DNA from: Salipiger bermudensis
GTDB taxonomy: Bacteria; Pseudomonadota; Alphaproteobacteria; Rhodobacterales; Rhodobacteraceae
Direction of reading: 5' to 3'
DNA length: 64,000 nucleotides
Assembly (NCBI RefSeq): GCF_020171625.1
Contig: NZ_JAIUZY010000012.1
Span: 98,458 to 162,457, forward strand
In this document: positions 50,960 through 62,897 of the stretch, in pieces
How the letters are laid out: each line of letters starts with the position of its first letter
Position numbering within the stretch: the first letter of the stretch is position 1
Position numbers and translations under genes: made by a program
Notes under the pieces: model-generated
Seen by the model: only the letters and a program-made list of their open reading frames with translations
Told to the model about the DNA's origin: nothing
The model's database searches: none

Positions 50960-51877
50960 ATGCTTCCATTCATCCTGAAACGGCTGGGACTGGCACTGCT
51001 TGTCGCCTTCACCGTCAGTTTCATCAGCTTTTCCCTGCTTTTCCTCTCGGGAGATCCGGCCGCCGCGCTGGCGGGCGAGACCGCAAGCGGCGAGGACATC
51101 GAGGCCATCCGGCGCATCTACGGCTTCGACCGGCCGATGCTGGTGCAATACGGCGACTGGCTGTTTTCGGCCCTGCGCGGCGATTTCGGCGAGAGCTACT
51201 ATTTCAAGCTGCCGGTCGCGAGCCTGATCGCCGAACGGCTTCAGGTCACCATGACGCTGGGCGTCTGCGGCATCCTCTTCGCGCTGCTCACCGCCGTGCC
51301 GCTCGGCGTGGTGGCGGCGATCCGTCCCAACTCGCTGACCGACCGCGTCGCGCTGTTCCTGTCGGTCGCCGGGCAGGCGATGCCGTCGTTCTGGTTCGGC
51401 CTGATCCTGATCGTGGTCTTCGCCATCCAGCTTGGCCTGCTGCCGCCCTCGGGCGCCGCGACATGGCGGCATTTCATCATGCCCACCATCGTGCTGGGCT
51501 ATTACGCCATGCCCGCCATCATGCGCCTGACCCGCGCCGGGATGCTCGACGTGCTGGGTTCGGACTACATCCGCACGGCGCGTGCCAAGGGCGCCGGCGA
51601 GACGCGGGTGCTGTTCAAGCACGCGCTGCGCAACGCCATCATCCCCGTCGTCAGCCTCGCGGCGGTGCAGATGGGCTTCATGCTCGGCGGCTCGATCGTG
51701 GTCGAGTCGGTCTTCGCGCTGCACGGCGCGGGTTACCTCGCGTGGGAGAGCATCGCGCGCAACGACCTGCCCACGGTGCAGGCGCTGATCCTTGTCTTCT
51801 CGATGTTCTACATCGTCTTCACCTTCCTCGCCGACGTGCTCAACGCGTGGCTGGACCCCAGAATGCGGAGCGCCTGA
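50960..51877 (+). CDS. ABC transporter permease (DppB-like)
   Basis: A 305-residue inner-membrane permease with six segments. The start MLPFILKRLGLALLVAFTVS and the EAA loop (YIRTARAKGAGETRVLFKHALRNAIIP) are typical of DppB-type subunits. GAGAGG precedes the ATG; a GTG at 50942 is less likely. Confidence 0.92.
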   Translation: MLPFILKRLGLALLVAFTVSFISFSLLFLSGDPAAALAGETASGEDIEAIRRIYGFDRPMLVQYGDWLFSALRGDFGESYYFKLPVASLIAERLQVTMTLGVCGILFALLTAVPLGVVAAIRPNSLTDRVALFLSVAGQAMPSFWFGLILIVVFAIQLGLLPPSGAATWRHFIMPTIVLGYYAMPAIMRLTRAGMLDVLGSDYIRTARAKGAGETRVLFKHALRNAIIPVVSLAAVQMGFMLGGSIVVESVFALHGAGYLAWESIARNDLPTVQALILVFSMFYIVFTFLADVLNAWLDPRMRSA

Positions 51878-51878
51878 C

Positions 51879-52775
51879 GTGACCGACGCCACCGATCCCC
51901 TCTCCCGCGAAATCGAAGGCCCGTCGCCGCGCCAGATGCTCCGGGCGCGCGCCCTGAAACACAAGGCGCTGATCTTCGGCATGACCGTGGTGCTGCTGCT
52001 GGTGCTGGTGGCGCTGTTTGCGCCGTTGCTGGCACCGCACGACCCCTACGCGCAGAGCCTGATGAACCGGATGGTCAAGCCGGTCTTCATGGGCGGCACG
52101 TGGGAGCACCCGCTGGGCACCGACCACCTTGGCCGGGACTACCTGTCGCGGCTGATCTACGGCGCCCGGGTGTCGCTGCTGATCGGCGCCGTGGCGGCGC
52201 TGATCTCGGGCGTCATCGGCACCGCCATGGGCGTGGCCGCCGGCTATTTCGGCGGCAAGGTCGATGCCGTGGTGACCTTCCTGATCAACGTCCGCCTCGC
52301 GATGCCCGTGGTGCTCGTGGCGCTGGCGGTGGTGGCCATCCTCGGCGGTTCGCTCACGGTGGTGATCTGCGTGCTGGGTCTGCTGCTCTGGGACCGCTTC
52401 GCCGTGGTCATGCGCGCCTCGACCCTGCAGGTGCGCCGGCGCGACTACGTCGCCGCCGCGCAGGTCATCGGTGCCTCGACGCCGCGCATCGTGCTGACCG
52501 AGATCATGCCCAACATCTTCAACAACCTGATCGTCGTGGTCACGCTCGAGATGGCGCACGCCATCCTGCTCGAAGCGGCGCTGAGCTTCCTCGGCCTGGG
52601 CGTGCAGCCGCCGACCCCGTCCTGGGGCCTGATGGTGTCGGAGGGCAAGAACATGATGCTGTTCGAGCCGTGGCTGGTGCTGATCCCCGGCGCGGTGCTC
52701 TTCGTGCTGGTGCTGGCGATCAACCTGATGGGCGACGGTCTGCGCGACGTCACCGCCCCCGAAGGCAGGAGCTGA
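51879..52775 (+). CDS. ABC transporter permease (DppC-like)
   Basis: A 298-residue permease starting with GTG at 51879, with an N-terminal OppC-type tail, the HPLGTDHLGRDYLSRLIYGAR motif and an EAA loop (YVAAAQVIGASTPRIVLTEIMPN). It partners with the preceding permease and starts 1 bp after its stop. Confidence 0.92.
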   Translation: MTDATDPLSREIEGPSPRQMLRARALKHKALIFGMTVVLLLVLVALFAPLLAPHDPYAQSLMNRMVKPVFMGGTWEHPLGTDHLGRDYLSRLIYGARVSLLIGAVAALISGVIGTAMGVAAGYFGGKVDAVVTFLINVRLAMPVVLVALAVVAILGGSLTVVICVLGLLLWDRFAVVMRASTLQVRRRDYVAAAQVIGASTPRIVLTEIMPNIFNNLIVVVTLEMAHAILLEAALSFLGLGVQPPTPSWGLMVSEGKNMMLFEPWLVLIPGAVLFVLVLAINLMGDGLRDVTAPEGRS

Positions 52776-52778
52776 GCC

Positions 52779-54750
<1,972 letters not shown>

Positions 54751-54754
<4 letters not shown>

Positions 54755-56316
54755 GCGCCTTGTCGAAGACGCAGGAGACCCGCAAGCACGTCATCGAGAC
54801 GGCGGGCGGGGTGGTGGCGGCGCAGCATCGTCTCGCCGCCGAAGCCGGGGCCGAGGTGCTGCGCGCCGGTGGCGACGCGGTCGATGCGGCGGTGGCGACC
54901 TCCTTTGCCATCGGGGTGCTCGAGCCGTGGATGAGCGGACCGGCCGGCGGCGGGGCGGCGGTGCACTGGCGCGCCGACACCGGCGAGGCGGTGGCGATCA
55001 ATTTCGGGATGCGCTCGCCGCGCGGCCTGAAGGTCGACGACTACCCGCTGAGCGGCGAGGGCAAGGCCGGCGACCTGTTCCCGTGGGAGCGGGTGGTCGA
55101 GGACCGCAACGTCGAGGGCGCCAAGGCCATCGCGGTGCCCGGCACCGTCGACGGTCTCGGGCAGGCCCATGCCCGCTGGGGCCGGATGCCATGGGCCGAG
55201 TTGCTCTCACCGGCCATCGCATTCGCCCGCGTGGGGATGCTGGTCGACTGGTATGCGGCGCTGCTGATCGCCTCGACGGCGCGCAACCTCGCCAAGGATC
55301 CCGACGCCGCGGCGCTGTTCCTCGATGACGGCATCTGGCCCAAGGGCAGCGGCTGGACCGCGATCCCCGACAACCGCCTCGACCAGAGCGCCATGGCCGA
55401 CACGCTCGAGGCGCTGGCCGCCGGCGGGTCGCGCGCCTTCTACGAGGGCGACGTGGGCCGCGCGCTGGCGCAGGACGTTCAGGCCAAGGGCGGCAGCCTC
55501 GCCGCCGAGGATCTCGCCGGCTACCGGGCCTGGGTGGGGGCGGCGCAGCCGGTGCCCTATCGCGACGCGCTGTTCCACGTCATGCCCGGCCTCACCGCCG
55601 GCCCGACCTTCGCGCGGGTGATGGAGCAGCTCTCCGACGCCGACCTGTCGCAGCCCGCGTCAGCCTATCCCGCCTATGCCCGCGCGCTCGCCACCGCCTA
55701 TGCGGAACGGCTGGGCAAGATGGGCGATACCGGCGAGGTGCCCGAGGCACCGGGCTGCACCACGCATTTCTCCATCGTCGACCGCGACGGCAACATGGTG
55801 GCCAACACCCAGACCCTGCTGTCGATCTTCGGCAGCCGCGTGGTCTCGCCCTCGACCGGGCTGCTGATGAACAACGGCATCATGTGGTTCGACCCCGAGC
55901 CGGGCAAGCCCAACTCGCTGGCGCCGGACAAGGCCTGCCTGATGAACGTCTGCCCGGTGCTCGGCGCGGGCGGCGGACGCCGCGTCGCGCTCGGCGCCTC
56001 GGGCGGGCGCAAGATCGTCTCTGCCGTGTCGCAGCTGGCCTCCTTCGTGGTCGATGGCGGCATGGGCCTCGGCGAGGCCTTCCACACCCCGCGCATCGAC
56101 GTCTCGGGCGGCAGCGGCATCGTCGCCGACGAGACGCTGCCGAAAGAGGTGCTGGACGCGCTCGGCACCGTCATGCCGGTCCAGACCACCCGCCGCACCG
56201 TGCTGCCCTATGCCTTTGCCTGCCCGGCAGGCGTGATGCGCGACGGCACCACCAACACCGGATGCACCGAAATCATGTCGCCCTGGGGCGACGCAGCCCT
56301 CGAGGACGACCAATGA
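54751..56316 (+). CDS. Gamma-glutamyltransferase-family hydrolase
   Basis: A 521-residue Ntn hydrolase of the GGT family, self-processing before the catalytic Thr338 in GCTTHFSIVD. The GG-loop (ALGASGGRKI) and FHTPRIDVSGG regions are present. There is no signal peptide, so it should act in the cytoplasm on substrate delivered by the ABC transporter. It may hydrolyse gamma-glutamyl bonds, or act as an acylase-like relative. It overlaps both neighbours (ATGA). Confidence 0.9.
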
Positions 56317-57704
56317 CCCGCGACGCCGCCATCTCCCATGTCACCGACTATTTCGACGCGGGAACCTTCCAGTCCGACCTTGCCGGTCTCGTCGCCTTCC
56401 GCACCGAGAGCCAGAACCCGGCTCAGGAGGCGCGCGACGAGTCGCTGCGCTACCTGCGCGAGGCGATGCTGCCCCGGCTCGAGGCGCTCGGCTTCGCCTG
56501 CGAGATCATCGAAAACCCCGATCCGCGCGGCGGCCCCCTGCTGCTGGGCGAGCGGGTCGAGGCCGAGGGCCTGCCGATGGTGCTGACCTATGGCCACGGC
56601 GACGCGGTGCTCGGGCAGGAGGGCATGTGGCGCGAGGGCCTCAAGCCATGGGAGATCGTCGAGGAGGGCGACCGGCTCTACGGGCGCGGCACCGCCGACA
56701 ACAAGGGCCAGCACCTCGTCAACATCGCCGCGCTCGAGGCGGTTCTGACGGTGCGCGGCAGCCTCGGCTTCAACACCCGCATCGTCCTCGAGATGAGCGA
56801 GGAGGTCGGCTCGGTCGGCCTGCCCGAGGTGTTCGAACAGTACAAGGACAGGCTCACCGCCGACGTGCTCATCGCCTCCGACGGGCCGCGCCTGCAGCCC
56901 GAGGTGCCGACCATGTTCATGGGCTCGCGCGGGGGCACCACCTTCGATCTCGTGGTCGAGACTCACGAGGGCGCGCATCACTCCGGCAACTGGGGCGGGC
57001 TGCTCGCCGATCCGGCGATGATCCTCGCCCATGCGCTGGCCTGCATCACCGACGCGCGTGGACAGATCAAGGTGCCGGAATGGCGCCCCGACAGCCTCAC
57101 CGACAGCGTCCGTGCGGCGCTGCGCGACCTGCCCGTGACGGGCAGTGAGGGGCCGGCTGTGGACCCGGACTGGGGCGAAGAGAGCCTGACCCCGGCAGAG
57201 CGGGTCTTCGGCTGGAACAGCTTTGCCGTGCTGGCGATGGTTTCGGGCGTGCCCGAGGCGCCGGTCAACGCGATCTCGGGCTGGGCACGGGCAACCTGCC
57301 AGCTGCGCTACGTGGTCGGGACGGACCCGGAAGAGGTGATCCCCGCGCTGCGCCGTCATCTCGACGCGCATGGTTTCGAGCGGGTGCAGATCCGCGCCCA
57401 TGACCGCGGATTCTTTGCCGCCACCCGGCTCGATCCCGGCCACCCCTGGGCGCAGTTCGTGGGCGAGTCGATCCGCAAGACGGCGGGCGCGTTGCACGTG
57501 CTCCCGAACCTCGCCGGCTCGCTGCCCAACGACAGCTTCACCGATATCCTAGAGGTGCCGACGATCTGGGTGCCGCATTCCTATCGCGGCTGCTCGCAGC
57601 ACGCGCCGAACGAGCACATCCTGAAACCGGTCTCGCGCGATGCGCTGCGCGTCATGGCCGGGGTGTTCTGGGATGTCGGGGCCGGCGGCACGCCCGCCGG
57701 CTGA
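56313..57704 (+). CDS. M20-family metallopeptidase
   Basis: A 463-residue zinc peptidase/deacylase. The metal site includes His in LTYGHGDAV and Asp in YGRGTADNKGQHL, then MSEEVGSVGL with the catalytic Glu pair; a dimerisation domain follows near 230-350. It is the last gene of the operon and overlaps the GGT gene. M20 enzymes trim dipeptides or acylated amino acids, fitting breakdown of the imported compound. Confidence 0.9.
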   Translation: MTRDAAISHVTDYFDAGTFQSDLAGLVAFRTESQNPAQEARDESLRYLREAMLPRLEALGFACEIIENPDPRGGPLLLGERVEAEGLPMVLTYGHGDAVLGQEGMWREGLKPWEIVEEGDRLYGRGTADNKGQHLVNIAALEAVLTVRGSLGFNTRIVLEMSEEVGSVGLPEVFEQYKDRLTADVLIASDGPRLQPEVPTMFMGSRGGTTFDLVVETHEGAHHSGNWGGLLADPAMILAHALACITDARGQIKVPEWRPDSLTDSVRAALRDLPVTGSEGPAVDPDWGEESLTPAERVFGWNSFAVLAMVSGVPEAPVNAISGWARATCQLRYVVGTDPEEVIPALRRHLDAHGFERVQIRAHDRGFFAATRLDPGHPWAQFVGESIRKTAGALHVLPNLAGSLPNDSFTDILEVPTIWVPHSYRGCSQHAPNEHILKPVSRDALRVMAGVFWDVGAGGTPAG

Positions 57705-57804
57705 GGACAGGCCAAGCGGCGGGAGGGCATCGCGGCGCGTGCCGTGGTGCCTTGCACTTTCCTGCGCAGGGTGCTGCTCTGGTTGGCGAAAGAGGAGCGC
57801 TCAG

Positions 57805-58629
57805 ATGACCCTGTTCCCGATCCGGGCGGCGATGGCCGCCCTGCTGCTTGCCCTGTCGCTGCCGCAGTCGGCTGCGGCCTTCGAACCCGGCTACGCCGTC
57901 ACGCTCGACGACCGCGTTCTCGATATGCACCGGGGGCCGGGATTTGACAGCCGGGTGATCGGTCGCCCCGGCCCGGGCACGATGTTGCGGGTGCTCGCGG
58001 TGCGGGGTGGCTGGGTGCAGCTTATTGATCTTGGCGGCCTCTACCCGTCGGGCTGGGTCGCCGCCAGCGCCCTCGCGGGGCTCGGGCAGCCCGATGCCAC
58101 GCGGGCCGCCGGAACCGGCGAGGGGATGACGCTCACCCGCGGCACCGACGTCGAGGGTCGGCCCTCTGGCCGACGCTCCTTCCGCAACGCGCCGTTCGGG
58201 GCGGCACCGGTCACGATGCCGCTGCCCGAGCCGTCGCCCCCGCTTCCGATGCCGTGGCCCTCGGTGGAGGGCGATGGGCTGCAAGAGCCGCTGCGCACCG
58301 ACGTCGCGCGGTTCGACTGCCTGCGCAATGGTGGCGCGGGGGAGGGGCTTGCGGGCTGCACGCTGCGGCTGAGCATCGATCTCGAGATCCCCGACACCTA
58401 CGCGCCCTATCTGACCGACACGGTCGCGCTGGTCTGCGAGGCAAGCATTTCCTACCAGAGCCTCGGCGCCGAGGCGCCGCGCACGATCTGGGAGCAGGGG
58501 CAGACGCGGCTTCTGATCCGCGACGGAACCGGCGTCGGCACGGTGGCGGTGCGCTTCGACTTTTCGCTGGAGCCCGACCCGGTGCACTCGGCCGAGATCG
58601 CAAGCGTCGACTGCCAGCCCCGGCGGTAG
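57805..58629 (+). CDS. Exported protein with an SH3-like domain
   Basis: A 274-residue secreted protein (signal AALLLALSLPQSAAA). Residues about 25-80 form a bacterial SH3-like segment (LDMHRGPGFDSRVIGRPGPG, WVQLIDLGGLYPSGWVAA). A Pro-rich linker and a second beta-rich domain with two Cys pairs follow. It has its own start 100 bp after the peptidase. No specific function is known to me. Confidence 0.65.
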   Translation: MTLFPIRAAMAALLLALSLPQSAAAFEPGYAVTLDDRVLDMHRGPGFDSRVIGRPGPGTMLRVLAVRGGWVQLIDLGGLYPSGWVAASALAGLGQPDATRAAGTGEGMTLTRGTDVEGRPSGRRSFRNAPFGAAPVTMPLPEPSPPLPMPWPSVEGDGLQEPLRTDVARFDCLRNGGAGEGLAGCTLRLSIDLEIPDTYAPYLTDTVALVCEASISYQSLGAEAPRTIWEQGQTRLLIRDGTGVGTVAVRFDFSLEPDPVHSAEIASVDCQPRR

Positions 58630-58691
58630 GGTGCGCTTCGTCCTGATAGCCGAGAGGGGCCAGCGAGCGGCACGTGCCGACCGGCCGCGCG

Positions 58692-59393
58692 TCAGCGCGA
58701 CGGCGATGCCGGAGCAGGGGGCGCAGCGCGGTCTTGTCGATCCGCATCTGCCCGCGCCTTGGCGGCGGCGAGGCCGGCGCTAAAGCGCGCCATTTCGGCC
58801 TCGGAGGGGATCTTGCCGCAGAAGGTCTGGACGTAGGCGGGCACGCGGGCCGTGCGTGTGGCCTGATCCTCCCGGACCTGCATCGCGATGTATCCGATTT
58901 GGGTCAGGTAGACGGTGCGCGCCCGCACGTCGGCCTCGTCGAAGGCAAAGCCAAAGCGCAGGAACATCGCGCGGATCGCGTCGAGGCGGGCCTCGTCTGC
59001 CCGATGGACCCGGACCGCCACCGCGTCGGATTGGTGCGCCCAGCCGCGAACCGCGAAATCCAGTTGCGCCGAGAACCGCGCCTCATCCTGAAAGACCGCG
59101 ATCAGGTTGAGGATCGCTTCGGTGATGGTCTCGGCGAAGCTGTCGCAGGCGGCGACGAAGGCGCCGGTATTCTGCGCCTCCCAATCGTCAAGCAACGCAT
59201 CGAGCAGGGCCTTCCGGTCCTTGAAGAACCAGTAAAAGCTGGTGCGGGCAATCTCCAGCCGGCTGGCCAGAGGCTGGATCTTCACGGCATCGACGCCGCT
59301 GTCGATCAGGGCGGCGCGGGCCGCGTCGAGCCAGACATCGCGCGAGCCGCGCCAGCCAGAGGGTTTGTCGGGGTTGTCGCGCGCTTCGATCAT
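58692..59393 (-). CDS. TetR/AcrR-family regulator
   Basis: A 233-residue regulator. The N-terminal HTH (about 17-63) reads DVWLDAARAALIDSGVDAVK and LASRLEIARTSFYWFFKDRK. The C-terminal ligand domain is helical. It is divergent from the flavin oxidoreductase gene, 117 bp apart, and likely controls it. Confidence 0.9.
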   Translation of the reverse strand: MIEARDNPDKPSGWRGSRDVWLDAARAALIDSGVDAVKIQPLASRLEIARTSFYWFFKDRKALLDALLDDWEAQNTGAFVAACDSFAETITEAILNLIAVFQDEARFSAQLDFAVRGWAHQSDAVAVRVHRADEARLDAIRAMFLRFGFAFDEADVRARTVYLTQIGYIAMQVREDQATRTARVPAYVQTFCGKIPSEAEMARFSAGLAAAKARADADRQDRAAPPAPASPSR

Positions 59394-59510
59394 GGGCCGA
59401 GCATAGGACGCGCCAACACCGGTAACAACGAAAATGTGCAGCAGCGTACTTTTTGTTGACAGTTATGAACATTGTTGGGTTGATGCCGTTATCAGCCCGG
59501 AGATTCCCCG

Positions 59511-61559
59511 ATGACGTCCAGAGACCCGCTCCTCCAGCCCTACCAGCTCAAGCATCTGACGCTGAAGAACCGCATCATGACCACCAGCCATGAGCCGGCC
59601 TACCCGGAAGACGGGATGCCCAAGGGGCGCTACGTCGCGTACCATGCCGAGCGGGCCAAGGCCGGCGTGGCGCTGGCGATGACGGCGGGGTCCGCCGCGG
59701 TTTCGAGGGATAGCCCGCCGGTCTTTAACAACGTCCTCGCCTACAGCGACGAGGTGGTGCCGCATATCCAGCGGCTCACCGACGCCTGCCACGAGCATGG
59801 CTGCGCGGTGATGATCCAGCTCACCCATCTTGGCCGCCGCACGCGGTGGGACAAGGGCGACTGGCTGCCCTCGATCTCCTCGACCCGGCACCGCGAACCG
59901 GCGCACCGCGCCTTTCCGAAGCGCGCCGAGGATTGGGACATCGCGCGCGCCATCTCCGATTTCGCCGACGCCACCGAGCGCATGAAGGCCGGCGGCATGG
60001 ACGGCATCGAGCTTCAGGTCTACGGCCACCTGCTCGACCAGTTCTGGTCGCCCCTCAGCAACGATCTCGACGGGCCCTATGGCGGGCAGACGCTGGACAG
60101 CCGGATGCAGTTGCTCAACGACGTGCTCCGCGGCATCCGCGCCCGAGTAGGAAACGCGTTCATCGTCGGGGTGCGCTACACGGCGGACGAGGCGGAGCCC
60201 GGCGGCATCACCGCCGACGAGGGGCTGGAGATTTCCAAGCGCCTCGCGGCCTCGGGCATGGTCGACTTCCTGAACGTGATCAAAGGTCGAATCCACACCG
60301 ACCCGGCGATGACCGACGTGATCCCCGTGCAGGGCATGAAGAACGCGCCGCATCTGGATTTCGCAGGCCGGGTCAAGGCCGAGACCGGGATGCCCACCTT
60401 CCACGCCGCCAAGATCCCCGATGTCGCCACCGCCCGCCACGCCGTGGCGAACGGCCTGCTCGACATGGTCGGGATGACCCGGGCGCACATGGCCGACCCC
60501 CACGTGGTCCGCAAGATCGTCGAGGGCCGCGAGGAGGATATCCGCCCCTGCGTCGGCGCGACCTACTGCCTCGACCGCATCTATCAGGGCGGCATGGCGC
60601 TGTGCATCCACAACGCCGCCACGGGACGCGAAGAGACCATGCCGCACGACATTGCCCCCGCCGCGACGCCGAAGAAGGTGGTGATCGTCGGCGCCGGTCC
60701 CGCCGGGCTCGAAGCCGCCCGCGTCGCGGCCGAACGCGGACACGAGGTCACCGTCTTCGAGGCCCAGCCCGAGCCCGGCGGGCAGATCCGTCTGACCGCC
60801 CTGAGCGAGCGCCGCCGCGAGATGATCTCGATCATCGACTGGCGCATGGCGCAATGTGCCGCCCGCGACGTGACCTTCCATTTCAACACCTGGGCCGAGG
60901 CGGCGGACGTCACTGCGCTAGCGCCCGACGTGGTCATCATTGCCACCGGCGGCCTGCCCAACACCGGCCTCTACGAGGACAACAGCGATCAGCCTCTCGT
61001 GGTCTCCGCCTGGGACATCCTTTCGGGCGACGTCAAACCGGGGCAGGACATCCTGATCTACGACGAGAGCGGCGACCACCCGGCCCTCATGGCGGCCGAA
61101 GTCGCGGCCAAGGCAGGCGCCAAGGTCGAGGTGATGACCCCCGACCGCGTCTTCGCCCCCGAGATCATGGCGATGAACCTCGTGCCCTACATGCGCGCCC
61201 TGCAGGAGAAGGATGTGACCTTCACCGTGACCCGCCGCCTGACCGCGGTGGAGCGCGACGGCAACCGTCTCAAGGCCATCATCGGCACGGATTACAGCAG
61301 CTTCACGAGCGAGAAGAGCTACGATCAGATCGTGGTCAACTACGGCACGCTGCCGCTCGATGAGCTGTATTTCGATCTCAGGGAGCTGTCGTCGAACCGG
61401 GGCGCCGTCGATCAGGACGCGCTCGTCGCGGGCCGGCCGCAGACCATCGCGAGCAACCCCGAAGGGACGTTTCAGCTCTTTCGCATCGGCGATGCCGTCA
61501 GCGCCCGCAACACCCACGCGGCGATCTACGACGCGCTTCGTCTGGTGAAGGATCTCTGA
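59511..61559 (+). CDS. Flavin oxidoreductase of the N-methylproline demethylase (TMADH-like) type
   Basis: A 682-residue old-yellow-enzyme/TMADH-type protein. A FMN-barrel domain (about 5-370) is followed by a FAD/NAD domain with VIVGAGPAGLEAARVAAERG (about 386-405). The Fe-S motif is Cys347, Cys353 and Cys365, with Ala350 where TMADH has its second Cys. This CVGATYC form is what I recall from N-methylproline demethylase-like proteins of stachydrine catabolism. The precise amine substrate is not provable here. Confidence 0.78.
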   Translation: MTSRDPLLQPYQLKHLTLKNRIMTTSHEPAYPEDGMPKGRYVAYHAERAKAGVALAMTAGSAAVSRDSPPVFNNVLAYSDEVVPHIQRLTDACHEHGCAVMIQLTHLGRRTRWDKGDWLPSISSTRHREPAHRAFPKRAEDWDIARAISDFADATERMKAGGMDGIELQVYGHLLDQFWSPLSNDLDGPYGGQTLDSRMQLLNDVLRGIRARVGNAFIVGVRYTADEAEPGGITADEGLEISKRLAASGMVDFLNVIKGRIHTDPAMTDVIPVQGMKNAPHLDFAGRVKAETGMPTFHAAKIPDVATARHAVANGLLDMVGMTRAHMADPHVVRKIVEGREEDIRPCVGATYCLDRIYQGGMALCIHNAATGREETMPHDIAPAATPKKVVIVGAGPAGLEAARVAAERGHEVTVFEAQPEPGGQIRLTALSERRREMISIIDWRMAQCAARDVTFHFNTWAEAADVTALAPDVVIIATGGLPNTGLYEDNSDQPLVVSAWDILSGDVKPGQDILIYDESGDHPALMAAEVAAKAGAKVEVMTPDRVFAPEIMAMNLVPYMRALQEKDVTFTVTRRLTAVERDGNRLKAIIGTDYSSFTSEKSYDQIVVNYGTLPLDELYFDLRELSSNRGAVDQDALVAGRPQTIASNPEGTFQLFRIGDAVSARNTHAAIYDALRLVKDL

Positions 61560-61862
61560 CCGACCCTTGAACACCCGTCAGGTCGGGCCGTGACGGGGCG
61601 ATCCTGACGCCGACGGGTGAGGCTTTGTCACCCGCGCGGAAACCCGTTAGGCGCCGAGCCGGCGAAGAAACCCCGGACGCGAGGGCGTGCAAGACAGACA
61701 GCGATGGTCATCCCGGTTGACGCAGGGGCGCACGCATCCGGGAGGCTGCGCGACAGCAGAACCTTCGGGCGAAAGCATGGAAACGGCATATCTTTCCACA
61801 AGTTTTGTCGGATAAAGAAGGTGAGGTCCGTCGTGGGACCGCCGGCCCGAAACGGAAAGACG
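61560..61862. other. 303-bp gap between the flavoenzyme and GNAT genes
   Basis: GC-rich in its left part, AT-richer near 61770-61820, where a promoter for the GNAT gene may lie. I looked for riboswitch-like conserved blocks and small genes and saw none that I can support. Confidence 0.4.
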
Positions 61863-62858
61863 ATGATGACACGCCTCACACAGGACTATTCTGGCCCATC
61901 GCTGCCTGCCGGCAGCGCCGAAGGGATGCCCCAGGAGGCCCTTGCACGTCATGATGCCTTCATGACCCGGAAAGCCCCCAGCCTCGAAAGCGACTGGATG
62001 CAGGTCGACATCTACAAGGCTCATATCGAAGAGATGGGGCCGGCCATGCTCACGCGGATGCACGAGCTGACCATGAGCGTGTTCTGGCCGCACCGCGCCC
62101 CCGACATCGCGCTCTGCATCGGGCTGGGCAAGGGCTATGTCGCCCTGGACGAGATCGGCAGGCCGCTGAGCTCGGCCATGGGCTTTCCGAGCGACGAGGA
62201 TTTCGCCATGCTCGGGATGATGGTGACGACCCCGCGCCTGCAGGCCCAGGGCACGGGCGGGCGGCTCCTGCGGCGGCTCATCAACGATCTGAAGGGCCGA
62301 GATCTGCGCCTCTCGGCCACGCGCGAGGGATATCGGCTTTACGAGGCGGCCGGGTTCACGCCGGTGGGGCTGGTGTATCAGCATCAGGGCATGGCGCGCG
62401 CGATCCATCCGCCCGAGCCGGTCGCGGGGGTGACGGTTCGGCCCATGCGGCCGGACGATCTGCCCGCCATCGCGGCGCTCGACCGGCACGCCTACGGCGC
62501 GGCGCGGACGGCCATCCTGACGGCGCTGAACGAGGTCTCCGAGGTGATCGTGGCCGAACGTGGCGGCGAGATCGAGGGCTTCGCGATGATGCGCACCTTC
62601 GGCAAGGGCCGCGTCATCGGCCCTCTGATCGCCGAGCAGGACGGAGTCGCGATGCAGCTCGCCGCACATTTCATCCTCGCCTGCGAGGGCGAGTTCCTGC
62701 GGCTCGACACGATCGTCGAAAGCGAGCGCTTCGAGGCCTTCGTCTCGGCGGCGGGGCTCGGGGTCTACGACACCGTCACCGACATGAGGTTCGGCCGGTT
62801 GCGCCGGGCCAAGAGCGGCCCGATGACCTACGGGCTGGCGATGCAATCGCTGGGCTGA
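61863..62858 (+). CDS. Tandem GNAT acetyltransferase
   Basis: A 331-residue protein with two GNAT folds: the first near 45-180 (MLGMMVTTPRLQAQGTGGRLLRRLIN holds the acetyl-CoA loop), the second near 195-320 (VRPMRPDDLPAIAALDRHAYG). The C-terminal half resembles the DUF1248-type acetyltransferase domain. Double-GNAT proteins often occur next to amine catabolism genes. The acceptor is unknown. Confidence 0.78.
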   Translation: MMTRLTQDYSGPSLPAGSAEGMPQEALARHDAFMTRKAPSLESDWMQVDIYKAHIEEMGPAMLTRMHELTMSVFWPHRAPDIALCIGLGKGYVALDEIGRPLSSAMGFPSDEDFAMLGMMVTTPRLQAQGTGGRLLRRLINDLKGRDLRLSATREGYRLYEAAGFTPVGLVYQHQGMARAIHPPEPVAGVTVRPMRPDDLPAIAALDRHAYGAARTAILTALNEVSEVIVAERGGEIEGFAMMRTFGKGRVIGPLIAEQDGVAMQLAAHFILACEGEFLRLDTIVESERFEAFVSAAGLGVYDTVTDMRFGRLRRAKSGPMTYGLAMQSLG

Positions 62859-62897
62859 TCCCGGACCGGGGGAGGGGGCGCCCGATGGCGCCCCGCG

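Noticed and set aside
61560..61862. A riboswitch upstream of the GNAT gene
   Set aside because: I could not match the conserved blocks of glycine, SAM-II or cobalamin riboswitches.
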